64,000 nucleotides of DNA, taken from NCBI GenBank assembly GCA_900539325.1, contig UQCC01000004.1, positions 1 to 64,000 on the forward strand. The letters run 5' to 3'. The stretch is from an uncultured Eubacterium sp. (GTDB lineage Bacteria; Bacillota; Clostridia; Oscillospirales; Acutalibacteraceae). Positions 17,304 through 26,788 of this stretch are shown here, in pieces. The stretch's first letter is position 1; each line of letters opens with the position of its first letter. Position numbers and translations under genes: made by a program. The notes beneath the pieces are model-generated. The model did no database searches and was not told the origin of the DNA. It was given only the letters and a program-made list of their open reading frames with translations.

Positions 17304-18332
17304 ATGAAGTGTAAAAATTGCGGTGCAAGGGTTGAAAAGGAATCAAGTATTTGCCCAAATTGCGGCGCAACAGTCAATAAAAATTCAGATTATGTCCTTC
17401 TTACAAATCAGAGTAATGTTTATGAGGATGTATATTCTTCAAAACGAAAAAAGAATAATAAAGTGTTAACTAAAATACTTGCCGTTATTTTATCTCTCGT
17501 TATAATTGTCGGGGCAGGTGTAGGTTCATATTTATTTTTTTACGGAAAAAACAGTGCAATCGATAAGCCTAAACTTTCGTTTTCGTCCGGATATGGGGTA
17601 ATTAATGAGGATGAACAAATTGTTTATGTTACTATTAAGGACTCCTCATCAATTCAGTATATTCACGGCGTTAATCTTTATAACGGTGAAGTTAATGAAA
17701 AAACAATAAAAAAGCAAGAGGCTGTTTCATCGGATTATAATTATACCGAAAATGTCGACAATTCGTTCAGATGTATCTTTTTTGATGCAAAAAGTCTTAA
17801 TCTCGATAAATCCGGAAATTATACATATACATTTGAGATGACATTTTCAAACTATAATGATGATAACAGATATACTTATTATAAGACGGTTAATTTTTCC
17901 GATAACACTACTGCCGATGTAAGTGATAAGGTTTTCGACCATTCATTGAATGAAACAACCACTGAAAAAACGACTTCAACCGAAAGTACCACTAAAAAGG
18001 AAGAAACGGCAGATTATATTTATAATACCTACTGGTATACCGCTCCGTATAACGACGCAGACAGTTACAGTATTTCAGCATTTAAGTTTAACAGTGACGG
18101 AACATTTACTTCAACCGATTATTCCAAAACAGGGGAGCAAGATTGGGTCGTTTCAACAAATAAAGGTGAATTTAAGATTGATGGGAATAAGCTCACAATA
18201 AGCACCTCCGACGGTGAATCGGATGAACTTACTATTGATAAAGATAATCAAACAATAAGCCAAGGCAAAAACAAACTCACCTCACGAAAATATAACAGTA
18301 TCAAAAATGCCGAAGACTTCTTTGGACTGTAA
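17304..18332 (+). CDS. zinc-ribbon membrane-anchored protein of unknown function
   Basis: Not assignable to a function. The 342-residue protein starts with a zinc ribbon (Cys3-X2-Cys6, Cys17-X2-Cys20; KCKNCG and CPNCG). A linker follows, then one membrane segment (about 55-80), leaving the rest outside the cell. A Thr/Ser/Glu-rich linker at about 215-240 separates two extracellular parts; the last ~95 residues look like a small beta domain. Cytoplasmic zinc ribbon plus external beta domain is a recurrent Clostridia layout. The start at 17304 gives the zinc ribbon directly after the Met; an upstream ATG at 17232 overlaps the promoter. Its divergence from feo does not prove iron regulation. Confidence 0.75.
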   Translation: MKCKNCGARVEKESSICPNCGATVNKNSDYVLLTNQSNVYEDVYSSKRKKNNKVLTKILAVILSLVIIVGAGVGSYLFFYGKNSAIDKPKLSFSSGYGVINEDEQIVYVTIKDSSSIQYIHGVNLYNGEVNEKTIKKQEAVSSDYNYTENVDNSFRCIFFDAKSLNLDKSGNYTYTFEMTFSNYNDDNRYTYYKTVNFSDNTTADVSDKVFDHSLNETTTEKTTSTESTTKKEETADYIYNTYWYTAPYNDADSYSISAFKFNSDGTFTSTDYSKTGEQDWVVSTNKGEFKIDGNKLTISTSDGESDELTIDKDNQTISQGKNKLTSRKYNSIKNAEDFFGL

Positions 18333-18338
18333 AATGCA

Positions 18339-18370
18339 AAATACTCCTTGATGAAAGTCAAGGAGTATTT
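18339..18370. terminator. bidirectional terminator
   Basis: AAATACTCCTTGA pairs with TCAAGGAGTATTT around a six-base loop, with TT after it on the + strand. It contains the stop codon of the minus-strand flippase gene, so it ends two convergent units. Confidence 0.75.
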
Positions 18371-19815
18371 TTATGCCTATTTATTTTGTTGATGATTGTT
18401 TTTATTTCATCAATGATGAATTCTTCTTTGAGCAGAACCAAGCAACCAATGTAAACAATTGCACATATGAATATCACTATTGCCATTGTTAATACTGTGT
18501 TTGGCAATAATTTTATAATTACAAAGCCTGCTAAGCCCATTATCAGTGTTGAGATGGTAAAGTTCTTGCTGTTTATCAAGAAATTCTTAATGTGGTATTG
18601 CTTTGTAAAATGTAAATATGCTAATTCCAAAATCATTATTGTTGCTTCTGAAACAAATGAGCCAATTGCTGCACCTATGGCTTGATATTTTGATATAAAA
18701 ATAATGTTCAGGACAACATTTACTATTAAGCCGCACAGCATAATGATAATATGTTTGATTGTTTGATTTGTAGAAATTAAGTATTGAATACCCGTAACGC
18801 TGCTTATTCCTGTGAATATAAATAAAAAGCTGAGTATTTGTAAAATAGGTATTGCCTCTGAAAAATCATTGCCGAAGAACCACGGAACAAAAATAGGAGC
18901 AATAAGTACAAGACCTAAAGACATAGGCATACCTAAAAAAAATGTGAACTTAAAGGATTTGCTTAATGCTTTGATAACAACATCTTTATTCCCGTTATTA
19001 AATTCTCTTGAAATTTTCGGTACCATAACAATGCTTAAGGTTGTAATTACCGTCATAAGCATATTAATCATTTTAAAAGCTTGTTCATAGTATCCGTTTT
19101 GGGCCATTGAGCCGGTTATCCAACCTATCATTGATTTGTCTATTACCGAATAAAATTCTGTTGCATTGTTAGGAAGGAAAAGAATAAGTGCCGGTAAAAA
19201 CCATTTAAAAGGCTTTAAATTTTTGAATTTTGGTGGATAAATATATTTTTTTATAGGAAACCAAACGATTAATATACCTAAAAACAAAAAGCCGGCGTGA
19301 CATATTATATATATAGGTAAGTCATTCTTATTTTTTACAAAAAGAAATATACATATAACGCTTAAAATTTTGGTAATAAAATTCCTAATGCTGATTTTTT
19401 TAAAATCTTCCATTCCTTGATAGAACCAAGAAATATCAATGGCTGCACCAAACAAATAAATGCTTTGTAATGCGGCAATAGTTTTGTTTTTTGCGGCAAA
19501 AACAACATAAATAAAGTAACTTATCAGCATAACTGTTGAAAGAACAGCCTTAAGAGATAAGATATTCCAAAATTCATCGCTTCTTTTTTCTTTTGATTCC
19601 TGCCATATGCCTATTGTTTTTGTGCCTAATGTAGAAATACCGATAACAGAAGCGAGCCAAAAATATTTTGCAATAGAATATGTGTAACTGTATGTACCTA
19701 TTCCGTCCGCACCGAGAACTCTTGAAAGATAAGGCGTTGTTATAAGCGGAACGAGTAAAGCAAAAACCTGATAGCTTACATTAAATAGATAGTTTACTTT
19801 TGAACTTTGTTTCAT
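18358..19815 (-). CDS. polysaccharide flippase, Wzx/MATE-like
   Basis: Membrane protein with about 14 hydrophobic segments over 485 residues, from the family that moves undecaprenyl-linked repeat units across the membrane. The start VNYLFNVSYQVFALLVPLIT and the following YLSRVLGADGIGTYSY are characteristic of the RfbX/Wzx group. It is the last gene of the exopolysaccharide operon, 21 bases after the polymerase. Its stop codon lies inside the terminator hairpin. Its base composition is strongly AT-rich, as in the polymerase next to it. Confidence 0.9.
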   Translation of the reverse strand: MKQSSKVNYLFNVSYQVFALLVPLITTPYLSRVLGADGIGTYSYTYSIAKYFWLASVIGISTLGTKTIGIWQESKEKRSDEFWNILSLKAVLSTVMLISYFIYVVFAAKNKTIAALQSIYLFGAAIDISWFYQGMEDFKKISIRNFITKILSVICIFLFVKNKNDLPIYIICHAGFLFLGILIVWFPIKKYIYPPKFKNLKPFKWFLPALILFLPNNATEFYSVIDKSMIGWITGSMAQNGYYEQAFKMINMLMTVITTLSIVMVPKISREFNNGNKDVVIKALSKSFKFTFFLGMPMSLGLVLIAPIFVPWFFGNDFSEAIPILQILSFLFIFTGISSVTGIQYLISTNQTIKHIIIMLCGLIVNVVLNIIFISKYQAIGAAIGSFVSEATIMILELAYLHFTKQYHIKNFLINSKNFTISTLIMGLAGFVIIKLLPNTVLTMAIVIFICAIVYIGCLVLLKEEFIIDEIKTIINKINRHKNTP

Positions 19816-19836
19816 AAGTTTTTCTTCTTTTTTAAA

Positions 19837-21027
19837 TTAAGCAATAGCTTTTGGGGCTTTGTTTTCTTCTGCAATTTGAACAAGCTTTTTCTTGTAACTT
19901 TCTTCGTCAATATTCATTTGCATTAAAATCATAAATGTAAGTATCCAAAGTGTAATCGTGCCACTTGCAAGAAAATGTGCAACAAAGAGTTCGAAGAAAA
20001 TGAAAAGCATTATTATAAATTCATATATATTATGTTTTGTAATTTTAAAATAAGAATATGTAAAGGTAATTGTACCGATAATTGTTGTTTCCATATATAT
20101 TCTTAAAATATCATTGTGCATATTAAATTGACCCGTGCGACCTCTGCTTTCAAGGAAGTAACTTGTTGTTCCCAATCCGTAATTTGTAAGATGGGCGTCA
20201 ATTACCGCATTGATAATTTCAAGTCTTGACATTGTAAAATAGTTGAAATCAACTCCTGTTTTCCTGTAAAACCAACTTACAAATGTATCATCACACATAT
20301 AATAAACAACAAACGGTGCAATAATAAATGCAATTATTGCAAAATAATATATAAATTTTGGAACTTTTTTGTGTCGTGGAATGAATTTTAAAAATACGGC
20401 ACACAAAATTACAAATAAAACGGAAAATCTCTTATAACTTAAAAAGCTGAATATAAATGCTGCAATTCTCCGTTTACGGTCATTTTTGTAACTGTAATAA
20501 ATATAAAAAATTGTAAAATAAATACTTAAATCGGATTCTTTAATAGGTGAAGTTGAATCTATAAAAAGATTTTTTAAGTTAAACAGAGCAATAAAATTGC
20601 CTAAAGAAAAGTTGCCTGATGAAATAAAAATATATATTAAGCTCAGTATTGAAACATTGAACATAAGATTTATATAATCATCTAAATAATTCTTTGCCGT
20701 ACTGTTAAGCAGGATAATTGCAAAAATCAGAGGGATGATGAAATAGTACACTTCTTCTAATGAGAATCTTTTAAACGCTCCTTCTTTTATTTGAAAAGCG
20801 AGAGATATTATATACAGTATTCCTGCCGAAACAAATACGGGTATAAATTCTTTAACTTGTTTTAATTTTTTTCCGTTAAGAACTATTAAACTTAAAACGA
20901 TTGTAATCATTAATAAATAATGTTTTATATGCATACCGTCAATCGGTTTTAAAAATTCAAGCCTTTCGCAGCATATAAAAAATGTTATTAATAATGAATA
21001 CCATGCCTTTAAAAGATTTAATTTCAT
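19837..21027 (-). CDS. O-antigen/exopolysaccharide polymerase, Wzy-like
   Basis: Predicted polymerase that joins repeat units outside the membrane. The 396-residue protein has about ten hydrophobic segments and a larger external loop around residues 225-290. This is the Wzy layout, but the family has almost no sequence signatures. The call rests on topology and on the place between the flippase and glycosyltransferases. The last ~25 residues are a charged cytoplasmic tail. The very AT-rich codons suggest the variable part of the locus. Confidence 0.75.
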   Translation of the reverse strand: MKLNLLKAWYSLLITFFICCERLEFLKPIDGMHIKHYLLMITIVLSLIVLNGKKLKQVKEFIPVFVSAGILYIISLAFQIKEGAFKRFSLEEVYYFIIPLIFAIILLNSTAKNYLDDYINLMFNVSILSLIYIFISSGNFSLGNFIALFNLKNLFIDSTSPIKESDLSIYFTIFYIYYSYKNDRKRRIAAFIFSFLSYKRFSVLFVILCAVFLKFIPRHKKVPKFIYYFAIIAFIIAPFVVYYMCDDTFVSWFYRKTGVDFNYFTMSRLEIINAVIDAHLTNYGLGTTSYFLESRGRTGQFNMHNDILRIYMETTIIGTITFTYSYFKITKHNIYEFIIMLFIFFELFVAHFLASGTITLWILTFMILMQMNIDEESYKKKLVQIAEENKAPKAIA

Positions 21028-21048
21028 TGTTTAAATTTATCTTTCTGT

Positions 21049-22251
21049 TTATTTTTTTACTTCATTATATATTATCATCAAATTGTTATAATAAGCATTT
21101 GGTGAGTAATTTTTTTCGTAGAGTTTTCTCGAATTGTTTGAAAAATCTATGACTTTTTCATCATTTACAAACAGTTCCTGCATTTTTTCTTTTAGTTCAG
21201 ATACACTGTCTGATTTATACAAAAAACCGTTTTTGCCGTCTTCTATAAGTTCGGGAATACCGCCTATACGGCTACCGATAACAGGCTTACCTATTTCAAG
21301 CGTTTCCAATATCGAATAAGGACAGTTTTCATACCAAATTGACGGAACAATAACAAATCTTGAATTTCTTATGTATTCTCTTATTTTATCTTGATTTTGA
21401 TAGCCCAAAAGCGTGATTCTGTCACCCAAATTGTGCTTTTCAATATAAGCTTCGATATTTTCTCTTTCCGGTCCGTCACCTGCAATGAGTAGCTTTGAGT
21501 CGGGAATATCCTTGATTGCCTCAACTAAATTCAATATGCCTTTTTCTTTTGAAAGTCTGCCAAAATAAAAGGCATAATCACCAAGCACATATTCCATTTG
21601 TTCACTTTCGTTTACAAAATTGTGCAAAACCTTTATTTCATTGCAATTAAGTTTTCCTTTGATAAATTGATTTTTGTTAAATTCGCTTGGAGAAATAATG
21701 CAGTCAACTTTTTTGAAAACTCTGTGACAGTCGTAATACTTCTTTTCTGCATATCCGATAATGCTTTTGAGTGTTGAACCTTTGTTGCATTTTTTCTTAA
21801 TACACTGTGTGTAACCTTTAGTTAAACAATCCTCGCATGGCTTGCCGTCATAAAGCATAATGCTTGCAGGACAAATCGGGTTCAAATCGTGTGCCGTCAT
21901 AACAATCGGAATGTTTTTTTCCTTAATTGCGTCTATGATTGAAGCTGAAAGCTGACGCTGAAAATTGTTGATGTGCACAATATCGGGCTTGAATTCTTCA
22001 AGTGCTTTTGTCATCAACTTTTTGTTTGTTTTGGAATAAATAACATCAAAGGCTTTTAGCTTTGAACCGGTGTTTAAATCGATTTCGTCAACAAAATATT
22101 CCTTGTCGCCGGTTGTTATGTTTTCCGGATGCTTCATTGAAAAAAAGGCAACAGTATGGCCTTTACTTTTCAGTAAATTTGCAAGCTCAAAATAATATTT
22201 TTCACTTCCGCCACGCAGATAGTGAAATTTGTTAACAAGTAGAATTTTCAT
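21049..22251 (-). CDS. family 4 glycosyltransferase with Cys-rich insertion
   Basis: GT-B glycosyltransferase (GT4-like, 400 residues). The N-terminal acceptor domain opens KILLVNKFHYLRGGSEKYY. The donor-binding domain has FYFGRLSKEKGILNLVEA and the E-X7-E region NCPYSILETLEIGKPVIGS. Residues about 125-185 carry a Cys-rich stretch (CPAS, CEDC, CIKKKC, DCHR) that may bind metal; this occurs in some GT4 members. The gene overlaps the previous glycosyltransferase by 20 bases. Sugar specificity cannot be read from sequence. Confidence 0.88.
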   Translation of the reverse strand: MKILLVNKFHYLRGGSEKYYFELANLLKSKGHTVAFFSMKHPENITTGDKEYFVDEIDLNTGSKLKAFDVIYSKTNKKLMTKALEEFKPDIVHINNFQRQLSASIIDAIKEKNIPIVMTAHDLNPICPASIMLYDGKPCEDCLTKGYTQCIKKKCNKGSTLKSIIGYAEKKYYDCHRVFKKVDCIISPSEFNKNQFIKGKLNCNEIKVLHNFVNESEQMEYVLGDYAFYFGRLSKEKGILNLVEAIKDIPDSKLLIAGDGPERENIEAYIEKHNLGDRITLLGYQNQDKIREYIRNSRFVIVPSIWYENCPYSILETLEIGKPVIGSRIGGIPELIEDGKNGFLYKSDSVSELKEKMQELFVNDEKVIDFSNNSRKLYEKNYSPNAYYNNLMIIYNEVKK

Positions 22252-23389
22252 TGTTTATCTTCTTTTCATATGTACTTATGAATTTGTCGCTCAAAACATC
22301 CCAAGTAAATTTTTCGGTAATCTTTTTATGGGCATTTTGTGAAATTTTTGCAGAATTTTGTGAGGCTTCAATAATTTTATCGCACCATAATGATTTGTTA
22401 AAAGCATCAATAATATATCCATCAATGCCGTTTTCAATCAGTATTTGACTTCCACCGTTTTTTGTTGTTATTGCAGGTGTGCCAAAGTACATTGCCTCCA
22501 ATAATACCATACCGAATATCTCGTATCTTGTCGGAAGAAGGAATATATCAGCGTTTTTGTAAGCGTATTGCAAGTATTTTTGCTCTGCCTTTTTTATGTG
22601 GTAAATGCTGTCGAAAACACCGCATTTTTTTGCATAGTCAAAACAATTTTTGCAATATTCTTCGTCGCCGTTTCCTATCATTACAAGCTTGGCGTTTACA
22701 TTTCTGCTTTTAAGTTCATTTAGAATATCAAACAAAAACGGAATGTTTCTTCTTTCTTCGATTCTGCCGATGTAAAGAAGTTTGATATCCGCCTTTATAT
22801 TTTGAATTTCTTTAATTTCGTCAGGAATTTCGTTTGTATCGCTTTGCTTAAAGGCATCAAGGTCAATACCCACTCCCACGGTAGTGACATTTTCACTTTT
22901 TATACCTTTGGAAGTTAAAAAATTATTTGCAAGGTCGCTTTTTACCAAAAATGTTGTGCCGTTTTTCTTGTATGCGGGCAAAACGATTTTGTCAAACACT
23001 TTGCACATTGCGTTGTATCTTTTGTTAAACTCGCAATAATACGGACCGTGGTAAATAACAGTTTTGTCGGGATATTTTTTTGATAATTTCCAAGCCGCAA
23101 GTTGGTTGTATTCACTCGGCTCGATAATATCGTATTTTTTAATCAAATCGTCAATATCAAAAAATGCGTTTTTCAAAAATACTTTTGATTGCCTGTAAAA
23201 TACGGTAATGCTGCTTTTTCCATCAACATCAACCTGCACTTCTTTTTCTTCCTTATCGGTCCAAAAAACAATATCACATTGATGTCCTTTTTTAACAAGT
23301 GCTCGTGCAAGACCGATTTCCTGAATATTGTAGGAGGCGTTTTTTACCTCCATATATTGCGGAAAACACCGAATAATCAGTATTTTCAT
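22232..23389 (-). CDS. family 4 glycosyltransferase
   Basis: GT-B fold enzyme of 385 residues. It begins KILIIRCFPQYMEVKNASYN and has the donor-site features LLYIGRIEERRNIPFL and LLPTRYEIFGMVLLEAMYFG (E-X7-E), as expected for GT4. It probably adds one sugar of the repeat unit. It lies eight bases after the UDP-sugar dehydrogenase stop and overlaps the next glycosyltransferase by 20 bases. Donor and linkage are unknown. Confidence 0.87.
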   Translation of the reverse strand: MKILIIRCFPQYMEVKNASYNIQEIGLARALVKKGHQCDIVFWTDKEEKEVQVDVDGKSSITVFYRQSKVFLKNAFFDIDDLIKKYDIIEPSEYNQLAAWKLSKKYPDKTVIYHGPYYCEFNKRYNAMCKVFDKIVLPAYKKNGTTFLVKSDLANNFLTSKGIKSENVTTVGVGIDLDAFKQSDTNEIPDEIKEIQNIKADIKLLYIGRIEERRNIPFLFDILNELKSRNVNAKLVMIGNGDEEYCKNCFDYAKKCGVFDSIYHIKKAEQKYLQYAYKNADIFLLPTRYEIFGMVLLEAMYFGTPAITTKNGGSQILIENGIDGYIIDAFNKSLWCDKIIEASQNSAKISQNAHKKITEKFTWDVLSDKFISTYEKKINNENSTC

Positions 23390-23397
23390 ACCGTCAC

Positions 23398-24615
23398 CTA
23401 ATCTCTTTTAAATATATCTCTTGTGTAAACTTTTGATTTTATGTCGTCAAGGCAACTGTCGTATCTGTTTGCCAAAACGGTGTCGCTCTGCTTTTTGAAT
23501 TCGTTTAAATCGTTAACGACTTCCAAGTCAAAAAATGTTTTTTCTTTGAGCGTCGGCTCGTAAATTATTACATTTGCTCCTGCGTTTATAAGTCGTTTCA
23601 TAACGCCTTGAATTGAGCTTTGGCGGAAGTTGTCGCTGTTTGTTTTCATAGTCAGTCGATAAATTCCTATTGTAACATTGTCGTTACCTTTTGAGTAACC
23701 GGCAGCCTCAAGCACTTGATTTGCTATAAAATCTTTTCTTGTGTCGTTGCTGTCAACGATGGCCTTTATAAGGTTTTGCGGCACATCTTTGTAATTTGCA
23801 AGTAACTGCTTGCTGTCTTTAGGCAAACAGTATCCGCCGTAGCCAAATGACGGATTGTTGTAATGGTCGCCGATTCTGTCATCAAGGCATACACCTTTGA
23901 TGATTTCCTGCGTGTTAAGTCCTTTAATTTCGGCATATGTGTCAAGTTCGTTAAAGTACGAAACTCTGAGAGCTAAATATGTATTCGCAAAAAGTTTAAC
24001 CGCTTCAGCTTCCGTGTAGCCGATAATCAGGGTAGGGATGTTTTCTTTTATTGCTCCCTCCTGCAACAAAGCGGCAAACTCGTTTGCTTTTTGTGTCAGT
24101 TCCTTGTTTTCAAGGTCTGTTCCCACAATTATTCTTGACGGATACAAATTGTCATATAAAGCCTTTGATTCTCTTAAAAATTCAGGGCTGAATATGATGT
24201 TCTGATTGTTGTAAGTGTTTCTTATTCTTTCTGTATAACCAACAGGAATTGTACTTTTTATAATAATTACCGCGTTTGGTGAATATTTAATTGCACTTTC
24301 AACAGCCGCTTCAACCGCAGAAGTATCAAAGTAGTTCTTTTCGCTGTCGTAATTTGTCGGAGTAGCTATGATAACAAAATCCGCATTTGTATATGCTTGT
24401 TCTTGATTTGTTGTTGCTGTTAAATTAAGTTCTTTTTCGGCAAGATATTTTTCTATATATTCATCTTGGATAGGCGATTTTTTGCTGTTTATCAAGCTAA
24501 CTTTTTTCTCAATAATATCAACAGCCCACACTTCGTGGTGTTGGCTGAGAAGAGTTGCAATAGAAAGCCCTACATATCCTGTGCCTGCTACTGTGATTTT
24601 GATTTTTTTATTCAT
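23398..24615 (-). CDS. ugd: UDP-glucose/nucleotide-sugar 6-dehydrogenase
   Basis: NAD-dependent oxidation of a UDP-sugar (probably UDP-glucose, possibly UDP-ManNAc or GDP-mannose) to the uronic acid. Rossmann motif VAGTGYVGLS is at the start. The catalytic cysteine lies in GGYCLPKDSKQL, and the family motifs IIKSTIPVGYT and FSPEFLRESKALYD are visible. The 405-residue length is that of the short bacterial Ugd form. It implies that the exopolysaccharide contains a uronic acid. It lies between two glycosyltransferase genes in the operon. Confidence 0.92.
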   Translation of the reverse strand: MNKKIKITVAGTGYVGLSIATLLSQHHEVWAVDIIEKKVSLINSKKSPIQDEYIEKYLAEKELNLTATTNQEQAYTNADFVIIATPTNYDSEKNYFDTSAVEAAVESAIKYSPNAVIIIKSTIPVGYTERIRNTYNNQNIIFSPEFLRESKALYDNLYPSRIIVGTDLENKELTQKANEFAALLQEGAIKENIPTLIIGYTEAEAVKLFANTYLALRVSYFNELDTYAEIKGLNTQEIIKGVCLDDRIGDHYNNPSFGYGGYCLPKDSKQLLANYKDVPQNLIKAIVDSNDTRKDFIANQVLEAAGYSKGNDNVTIGIYRLTMKTNSDNFRQSSIQGVMKRLINAGANVIIYEPTLKEKTFFDLEVVNDLNEFKKQSDTVLANRYDSCLDDIKSKVYTRDIFKRD

Positions 24616-24627
24616 AAAATCATTCTT

Positions 24628-25710
24628 TCAATTATGTAACATTTCTTTGTATATACTTGCCGTTTTGTCGGCAATTTTTTTCCAATCGTATTCTGATAAG
24701 TCATATTTTTTATTATGAAAATCAGATAATACTTTTTGGTTAATTTTTTTTGCGAGTTCGTTTGTATCTGACGGAGAATAATAATCCGAGTCGTCAAGCT
24801 TTACAAGTTTTGCGGCAGAAATGTCACTTGCAATAATGTCGAGATTGTAACTCATTGCTTCAAGCAGTACAAGAGGGAACCCTTCGTTAAATGATGATAA
24901 AACATATAATCTTGCGTTTTGGTAAAGCTCGGCAAGATTTTCACCGCAAGCGTATCCTGTAAATACAACCTTGTCATCTTGAATTAAATCGTCAAGCTGT
25001 TTTTTGTATTCATTTTCAAATTCCACACCGCCGACTATTGCAAGTTTATATTCATTTTTTATATCGGATTTGTAAAATGCTTCAATGAGCTTATCAAAGC
25101 CTTTTTCGGGTGTTATTCTTCCGACAGAAATTATATATTTTCCTTTTTCAAGTCCGAATTGCTTTAAAAAAGATGTGTCATTTGTATCAATAGGAGGATT
25201 TACTCCGTTTGGAATATATGCTGATTTAGCCTGTATTTTTGCAGAATATTTGCCCATTTGCTCTTTGTTTACAAATATTATTCTGTCAGAATATTTCAGT
25301 GCAATATGTTCGCAAAATCTGAGAATAAGTTTTTCCGGACCGTTCCACTTTTCGTGCTCATAGTTTGCACTGTGAAATGTAAGAACGGTTTTTATACCGA
25401 ACAGTTTCAATAACGGAGCGGTCATTCCCGGCCCGATATTGTGAATATGAACTGCATCGGGTTTTGTTTTTATTGCATAAAACGCTGAGGCTAAAGAGTG
25501 GAATGCTGCTTCAAGCCCTCTTTTTTGTGTGTTGCTTATATCAACAAAGTTAATATTTGGAAAAGTTGTGTTTGTTGTTACATATGATTTTCTTCTGCAT
25601 ACATCAAATTTAATGTCGTTTGGCATATGCGTATATAAGTTTTCGCAGTGTTTTTCAACTCCGCCCTGTATATTCGGAAATCCTCTTGTACCAAAAACAC
25701 AAATTTTCAT
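24628..25710 (-). CDS. family 4 glycosyltransferase
   Basis: GT-B enzyme of 360 residues. The N-terminus KICVFGTRGFPNIQGGVEKH is typical of GT4 enzymes that act early in repeat-unit assembly. The donor domain contains YIISVGRITPEKGFDKLIEA and LSSFNEGFPLVLLEAMSYN (E-X7-E). As the first glycosyltransferase downstream of the initiating transferase in gene order, it may add the second sugar; this is inference. It follows the radical SAM gene by 18 bases. Confidence 0.88.
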   Translation of the reverse strand: MKICVFGTRGFPNIQGGVEKHCENLYTHMPNDIKFDVCRRKSYVTTNTTFPNINFVDISNTQKRGLEAAFHSLASAFYAIKTKPDAVHIHNIGPGMTAPLLKLFGIKTVLTFHSANYEHEKWNGPEKLILRFCEHIALKYSDRIIFVNKEQMGKYSAKIQAKSAYIPNGVNPPIDTNDTSFLKQFGLEKGKYIISVGRITPEKGFDKLIEAFYKSDIKNEYKLAIVGGVEFENEYKKQLDDLIQDDKVVFTGYACGENLAELYQNARLYVLSSFNEGFPLVLLEAMSYNLDIIASDISAAKLVKLDDSDYYSPSDTNELAKKINQKVLSDFHNKKYDLSEYDWKKIADKTASIYKEMLHN

Positions 25711-25728
25711 TTTACGCCTCGATTATTT

Positions 25729-26742
25729 TTACCAACAAATATCTTTACCTTGAGAAATCCTTATTTTGTTATTTAAAATCCATTTGATAGGTACCCAAGG
25801 TCTTCTGACCATATCATGTCTTTCCGTTACAATAAATGCACAGTTTCTTTTACACTCGGCAACTTTTTTTGCAGCTTCTTTTGCTTTTTCGGAATTCATA
25901 ATATTTTCAAACGAATCTTCTTTTATGTTGCCTATTATCCATTCTTCACCGGAGCCGTTACACGGAGTAACATTTCCCCAAGGGTCGATAAAGAAAAAGT
26001 CTTTTAACGCACCGCACGGAGGTCTGTATCCGAAGTCATCGCCTCTAAGTCTGCGGTGAATACTTTTATTAAAGTATGCTCTGCCGTAATCTTTGAGTCT
26101 GCCTTTAAGAGTTCGTCTTTTTGAGGTTAAAAGTGCCTTTACAAACTCTTCATGTGCGGCAAGAGCGGCATCGCTTGTTATTTCGTTATTGTCTTTATGG
26201 AAATACCATGAATTATGTACAACAGAGTTACCAAGTTCAACATCGAGTGCAACGCATAATTCATAAAGGTGAACTAAGTCCTGATAATTGTCAGGTGAAA
26301 TAACTACCGAAAAACCGATGTTTTTGCATTTTGTTTTCTTTAGTTCAAGCATTGTTCTTAATGCATGGTCAAATCCGTCTTTAATTCCTCTTTTTTCATC
26401 ATTGAGTTTTGGCAAGCCCTCTAAGCTTACTCTGATTAAGATGTTAGGGTACTTGTTTGCAAGTTCAATGATTTTTTCTGTATTATAGCCGTTTGTACTG
26501 AGTTCAAGCAGTTTTGAACGGGGATAAAGATTTTCAAAAATTTTATCAATATCTTTTCTGAGAGTTGCCTCGCCGCCCGTTATGTTTATTCTTAAACCGT
26601 CAGGTAATTTTTCATAATAATGATAGTCGAGTTCTTCTTTTGGATTTGTCGGGCACTGCCAAATGTTGCACATATTGCAGTGAGCATTGCAACGAAATGT
26701 TGTAATAAGACTTCCTTGCATTGTTGTTTTATCTTTTTTCAT
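25729..26742 (-). CDS. radical SAM/SPASM-domain protein in an exopolysaccharide operon
   Basis: Iron-sulfur enzyme that would cleave S-adenosylmethionine to start radical chemistry. The radical SAM motif CNAHCNMC (CX3CX2C) is near residue 18, followed by a GGEATLRKDI motif of the SAM-binding region. The C-terminal part has the cysteine pattern of a SPASM/twitch domain (CGAL, PCNG, CKRNC), expected to hold auxiliary clusters. The 337-residue protein lies within the operon between the initiating sugar transferase and a glycosyltransferase. SPASM enzymes usually modify peptides, but some act on sugars (BtrN and AprD types). No precursor peptide gene is visible beside it. Substrate unknown. Confidence 0.85.
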   Translation of the reverse strand: MKKDKTTMQGSLITTFRCNAHCNMCNIWQCPTNPKEELDYHYYEKLPDGLRINITGGEATLRKDIDKIFENLYPRSKLLELSTNGYNTEKIIELANKYPNILIRVSLEGLPKLNDEKRGIKDGFDHALRTMLELKKTKCKNIGFSVVISPDNYQDLVHLYELCVALDVELGNSVVHNSWYFHKDNNEITSDAALAAHEEFVKALLTSKRRTLKGRLKDYGRAYFNKSIHRRLRGDDFGYRPPCGALKDFFFIDPWGNVTPCNGSGEEWIIGNIKEDSFENIMNSEKAKEAAKKVAECKRNCAFIVTERHDMVRRPWVPIKWILNNKIRISQGKDICW

Positions 26743-26788
26743 AGTATCACCATATGCCTTAATTGTTTCTTATAAAATAAAACTTATT

